From an uncultured Cocleimonas sp. (lineage in GTDB: Bacteria > Pseudomonadota > Gammaproteobacteria > Thiotrichales > Thiotrichaceae): 64,000 nt of DNA. Under the pieces are notes generated by a model. The model did no database searches, was not told where the DNA came from, and saw nothing but the letters and a program-made list of their open reading frames with translations. Both the position numbers and the translations under genes were made by a program. Shown here piece by piece: positions 61,573 through 64,000 of this stretch; position 1 is the first letter of the stretch, and every line of letters starts with the position of its first letter. Location of the stretch: NCBI RefSeq assembly GCF_947495625.1, contig NZ_CANLZW010000014.1:1-64000 (forward strand), given 5' to 3'.

Positions 61573-62784
61573 TTAAATCCACCCAACGCGCTCAATAAAC
61601 CAGTAAGCGGCAATAAGTGCAATCACAATAGATGCCGGGGTAGTAATTCTGGCGTGGTACCAGCTCTTTTTACCGAACCAGTAGCCGAACAGAAGGAAAC
61701 AAGCGGCAATCACGCTAAGTTGTCCCAGTTCTACACCTATATTAAAACCAATTAGACCGCTGACGAAATTACCTTGAGTTAATCCAAATTCGGTCAGTAC
61801 ACTGGCAAAACCTAAGCCATGCAGTAAGCCAAATAGGAATACCAGAACAGGGCGTAGGCGACTGAGTTTTTCATGAAATATATTTTCGACACAGACATAC
61901 ACAATGGATGCGGCTATCAGTGGTTCTACGATGGCAGGAGAGATCGAGATTACACCAAAAATACCTAATGCAAGCGTGACACTGTGAGCCAGTGTGAAAC
62001 TTGTTACTTGGATTAAGAGTGGTTTTAATCGAGTACTTAACAGGAATAAACCAACAACAAAAAGAATATGATCTAAACCCTTTGGAACGATATGATCGAA
62101 TCCAACAGCGATATAATTGATGAGTGTTTGCCACCAACCAGTTTGTGAGGCACAACCCGCTTTTGTCTGGTTTTCTGGATTGGAGCAATCTATACCAGTA
62201 TCTATTCCTATAACAACGGGTTCACTAACTTTGCCTTCGGTAAGATAAGCAGAATAAAGCTCTGGATTTTCTTCTGAGCTGACTCTGAAAACGGCATTGC
62301 CAAAACTCTTATCCCATTGCCAACTCAGATTTTTTGTCCCTTCAGGGATTAATCCAGCTATATTGATGATCGAATCTCGGGCTAGATCGAGATCGCCTAC
62401 TTCGGGTATTTCTACATCCAGAATGCGCACAGGCTCTTCTTTACCATCAAATTTAAGCGTCATTTTATTTAAGAAGATTTCGCTAAAATTCTCAAATTCC
62501 TGATTGAGTTTTTCCGGTGGAAGTGACCTTAGTTCATCGTATTTAGTTGCATTTTCAGATTGTTCGGTATCGTCGTGCTGATCACCTACTTGCGCTAATA
62601 GTGCCTCAAGATTCTGTTGAATATTAAGCTGATAGTAGCCCGCCTTATTGAATGTAAAATCTACAATCGCAGGGCGAATTTCATGTGCGCTTGCAATCGA
62701 AGAAAAGAACAATAAAAACAGTAGCGAGTATTTAATGATGTTATTCAATATGGATTCTTGCTGTGGGCGATGGAGTAAATGCAT
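61573..62784 (-). CDS. HupE/UreJ-type membrane protein
   Basis: A 403-residue protein. Signal peptide ending ASA-HE, then a periplasmic domain (about 35-200) and a C-terminal HupE/UreJ_2 membrane domain with GFDHIVPKGLDHILFVVGLFLL, TSFTLAHSVTLALGIFG and LFGLLHGLGFASVL, where the conserved His/Asp pattern is the likely metal path of nickel/cobalt-type permeases. A TTG at 62748 is an alternative start that would leave room for a promoter. Divergent from a DUF4198 gene. Confidence 0.82.
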   Translation of the reverse strand: MHLLHRPQQESILNNIIKYSLLFLLFFSSIASAHEIRPAIVDFTFNKAGYYQLNIQQNLEALLAQVGDQHDDTEQSENATKYDELRSLPPEKLNQEFENFSEIFLNKMTLKFDGKEEPVRILDVEIPEVGDLDLARDSIINIAGLIPEGTKNLSWQWDKSFGNAVFRVSSEENPELYSAYLTEGKVSEPVVIGIDTGIDCSNPENQTKAGCASQTGWWQTLINYIAVGFDHIVPKGLDHILFVVGLFLLSTRLKPLLIQVTSFTLAHSVTLALGIFGVISISPAIVEPLIAASIVYVCVENIFHEKLSRLRPVLVFLFGLLHGLGFASVLTEFGLTQGNFVSGLIGFNIGVELGQLSVIAACFLLFGYWFGKKSWYHARITTPASIVIALIAAYWFIERVGWI

Positions 62785-62832
62785 AATGCCTATCTTAGAT
62801 ATTCATTCAAAACTAAAAGGTCGAATCATACT

Positions 62833-63720
62833 GTGTTTTTCATTAAAAGAAAGAGTGATTTTAATATCAAAAATATAATCAATAAATATTTGATATCGTT
62901 ATTAATAGTAGGGTTCTCTCAGAATGTTTTTGCACATGAAATGTGGTTAGAGCCGGTGCTTTTTGAAATTACAAAAGGCGATAAATTTTCAGCTCATGAG
63001 AAGGTTGGGCAGAATTTTAAAGGCAATAAATATGCCTATCTAGATTCGAGCTATGAGAAATTAAACTACACAATCAATGACATAACGCATCCTTTGTCTC
63101 CGCGTTTAGGATCACTTCCTGCTGTACAAGGGGTAATCGAAGAAGAAGGGTTGTTGGTCTTATCTGCAAAGACCACAAGATCAAAATTAACCTATAAAGA
63201 TAGAAAGATTTTCAATAAATTTCTCAAAGCAGAAGGTCTGGAGTGGGTATCAAAAGCCCATAAAGATAGAGGTTTGCCTGAAATAGGGTTTACTGAAGTA
63301 TACCGCCGTTTTCCGAAATCTCTGATAAAAGTAGGCAATGGACTAGGTAAAGATAAGGCGTTAGGACTGGATCTTGAATGGGTTGCTTTAACGAATCCCT
63401 ATGCGGCTAATCAGGACGTTAAAGATAAGATTAAATTGCAATTACTATCGCAAGGTAAACCCTATGCGGACGTTAAAGTGAATGTTTTTACTAAAATAAA
63501 GCCTGATAGTAGTAAAAGTCTGACTGTGGCAAAAGCAAAGGTCGTTCACACAGAACATGTTACTGATGAGAAAGGTATCCTTAGCTTATCGGTTAAAAAG
63601 AACAGTGTGTATTTAGTGAATGCGGTAAAAATGATTGAACCAGACTCGGATACAAGCGACAGATATAATGCAGTATGGGAGAGTTTATGGGCTTCAATGA
63701 CTTTTGAGGTGCCAAAGTAG
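62833..63720 (+). CDS. DUF4198-family periplasmic protein
   Basis: A protein of about 296 residues. Signal peptide around SLLIVGFSQNVFA-HEMW; the mature protein starts HEMWLEP, as in DUF4198, whose members sit near nickel, cobalt or copper transport genes. It has DLEWVALTNPYA and VNVFTKI, like carboxypeptidase-type beta domains. The start is uncertain: GTG at 62833 with AAAAGG upstream, or the ATG at 62779, which would overlap the divergent HupE gene. With the HupE-like partner it may form a metal uptake pair. Confidence 0.75.
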   Translation: MFFIKRKSDFNIKNIINKYLISLLIVGFSQNVFAHEMWLEPVLFEITKGDKFSAHEKVGQNFKGNKYAYLDSSYEKLNYTINDITHPLSPRLGSLPAVQGVIEEEGLLVLSAKTTRSKLTYKDRKIFNKFLKAEGLEWVSKAHKDRGLPEIGFTEVYRRFPKSLIKVGNGLGKDKALGLDLEWVALTNPYAANQDVKDKIKLQLLSQGKPYADVKVNVFTKIKPDSSKSLTVAKAKVVHTEHVTDEKGILSLSVKKNSVYLVNAVKMIEPDSDTSDRYNAVWESLWASMTFEVPK

Positions 63721-63923
63721 TAGTGTAAAAAAGGCTAACAAACGCTTCATAAATTAAGTAAAAGCGTGAGTAAAAAGTGAATCATATTATGACTTTATTT
63801 GTAAGGTTATATGGTTTATTGTTCTAAGGATAAGTGCGTATAAAAAAGCAATGCATATATAATAAGAAAATATTATCAATATAAAACAAGTTACATACAA
63901 ATTAAAAATTCAAGGAAGAAGAT

Positions 63924-64000
63924 ATGAACGTAAAATTATTATCCACGGCATGTACTATCTTGGCCTCGGGATTAATGCTCAGCGCATGTTCCCAAACCTC
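63924..64000 (+). CDS. Lipoprotein, N-terminal part only (runs off the window)
   Basis: Begins MNVKLLSTACTILASGLMLSACSQ, a lipoprotein signal peptide with lipobox LSAC, preceded by AAGGAAGAAG, a strong ribosome binding site. The gene continues past the right edge, so its family cannot be judged. Confidence 0.8.
   Translation, partial: MNVKLLSTACTILASGLMLSACSQT

Overview
The window is about 64 kb of low-GC chromosome with roughly 60 protein genes and no rRNA or tRNA that I could see. Gene content points to a marine-type gammaproteobacterium. The markers are a Tat-exported high-potential iron-sulfur protein, a cytochrome c-prime-like protein, class I PHA synthase with a PHA-type reductase, a TAXI/TRAP uptake system, YaeQ, a YehS-type DUF1456 protein, RarA and an RbbA-like ABC exporter. 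A Thiotrichales-like sulfur-cycle lineage would fit, but that is inference.

Layout. 0.2-3 kb: secreted beta-helix/DUF11 protein and a small membrane protein. 3.2-8.2 kb: an HlyD/ABC/permease export operon. 8.3-11 kb: fabI and phaC. 11.3-12.7 kb: a two-part ArsP-type permease and a histidine-rich protein. 12.9-18.4 kb: a frameshifted patatin lipoprotein, a ZIP transporter, phaB, a glycine-zipper lipoprotein, DUF2789 and YkgJ. 18.4-25.1 kb: a decayed DUF11 relic, rhomboid, cytochrome, hemerythrin-like, S4, DUF805, DUF1456, LysE/LysR and DUF302 genes. 25.4-30.4 kb: thioredoxin-fold protein, TRAP transporter, RIO kinase. 30.6-37.6 kb: PLP decarboxylase, Nudix, basic secreted proteins, HiPIP, MetY, DNA glycosylase. 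37.9-42.4 kb: a periplasmic binding protein (frameshifted), sensor kinase and sigma-54 activator, forming a three-component signalling operon. 42.6-51 kb: a hydrolase-like lipoprotein, RarA, DUF3754 and a His-repeat secreted protein. 51.2-58.5 kb: FAH-family, NmrA-type, siderophore-interacting/MarR, YaeQ, then an ECF sigma operon divergent from a basic repeat protein, then OsmC. 58.8-64 kb: DEAD-box helicase plus CvfB-like protein, HupE/UreJ-type and DUF4198 genes, and the start of a lipoprotein.

The most striking signal is not a gene. A 13-base core, AAGTAGGGGGGTG, recurs 22 times (15 exact) at about one per 3 kb, almost always between genes. Nineteen copies lie in the same orientation whatever the direction of the flanking genes. 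Several are the end of a longer element with an A/T hairpin whose two arms change together between copies. One pair forms a perfect 18-base inverted repeat, and one copy lies inside the coding sequence of the TRAP permease with its in-frame TAG changed to TGG.

Other notable signals are mirror-image ECF-type promoters between the sigma gene and the basic repeat protein gene, single-base homopolymer frameshifts in two genes, a likely non-AUG (ATT) start of the RIO kinase, and many short tandem duplications of 10-22 bases, often next to stop codons.
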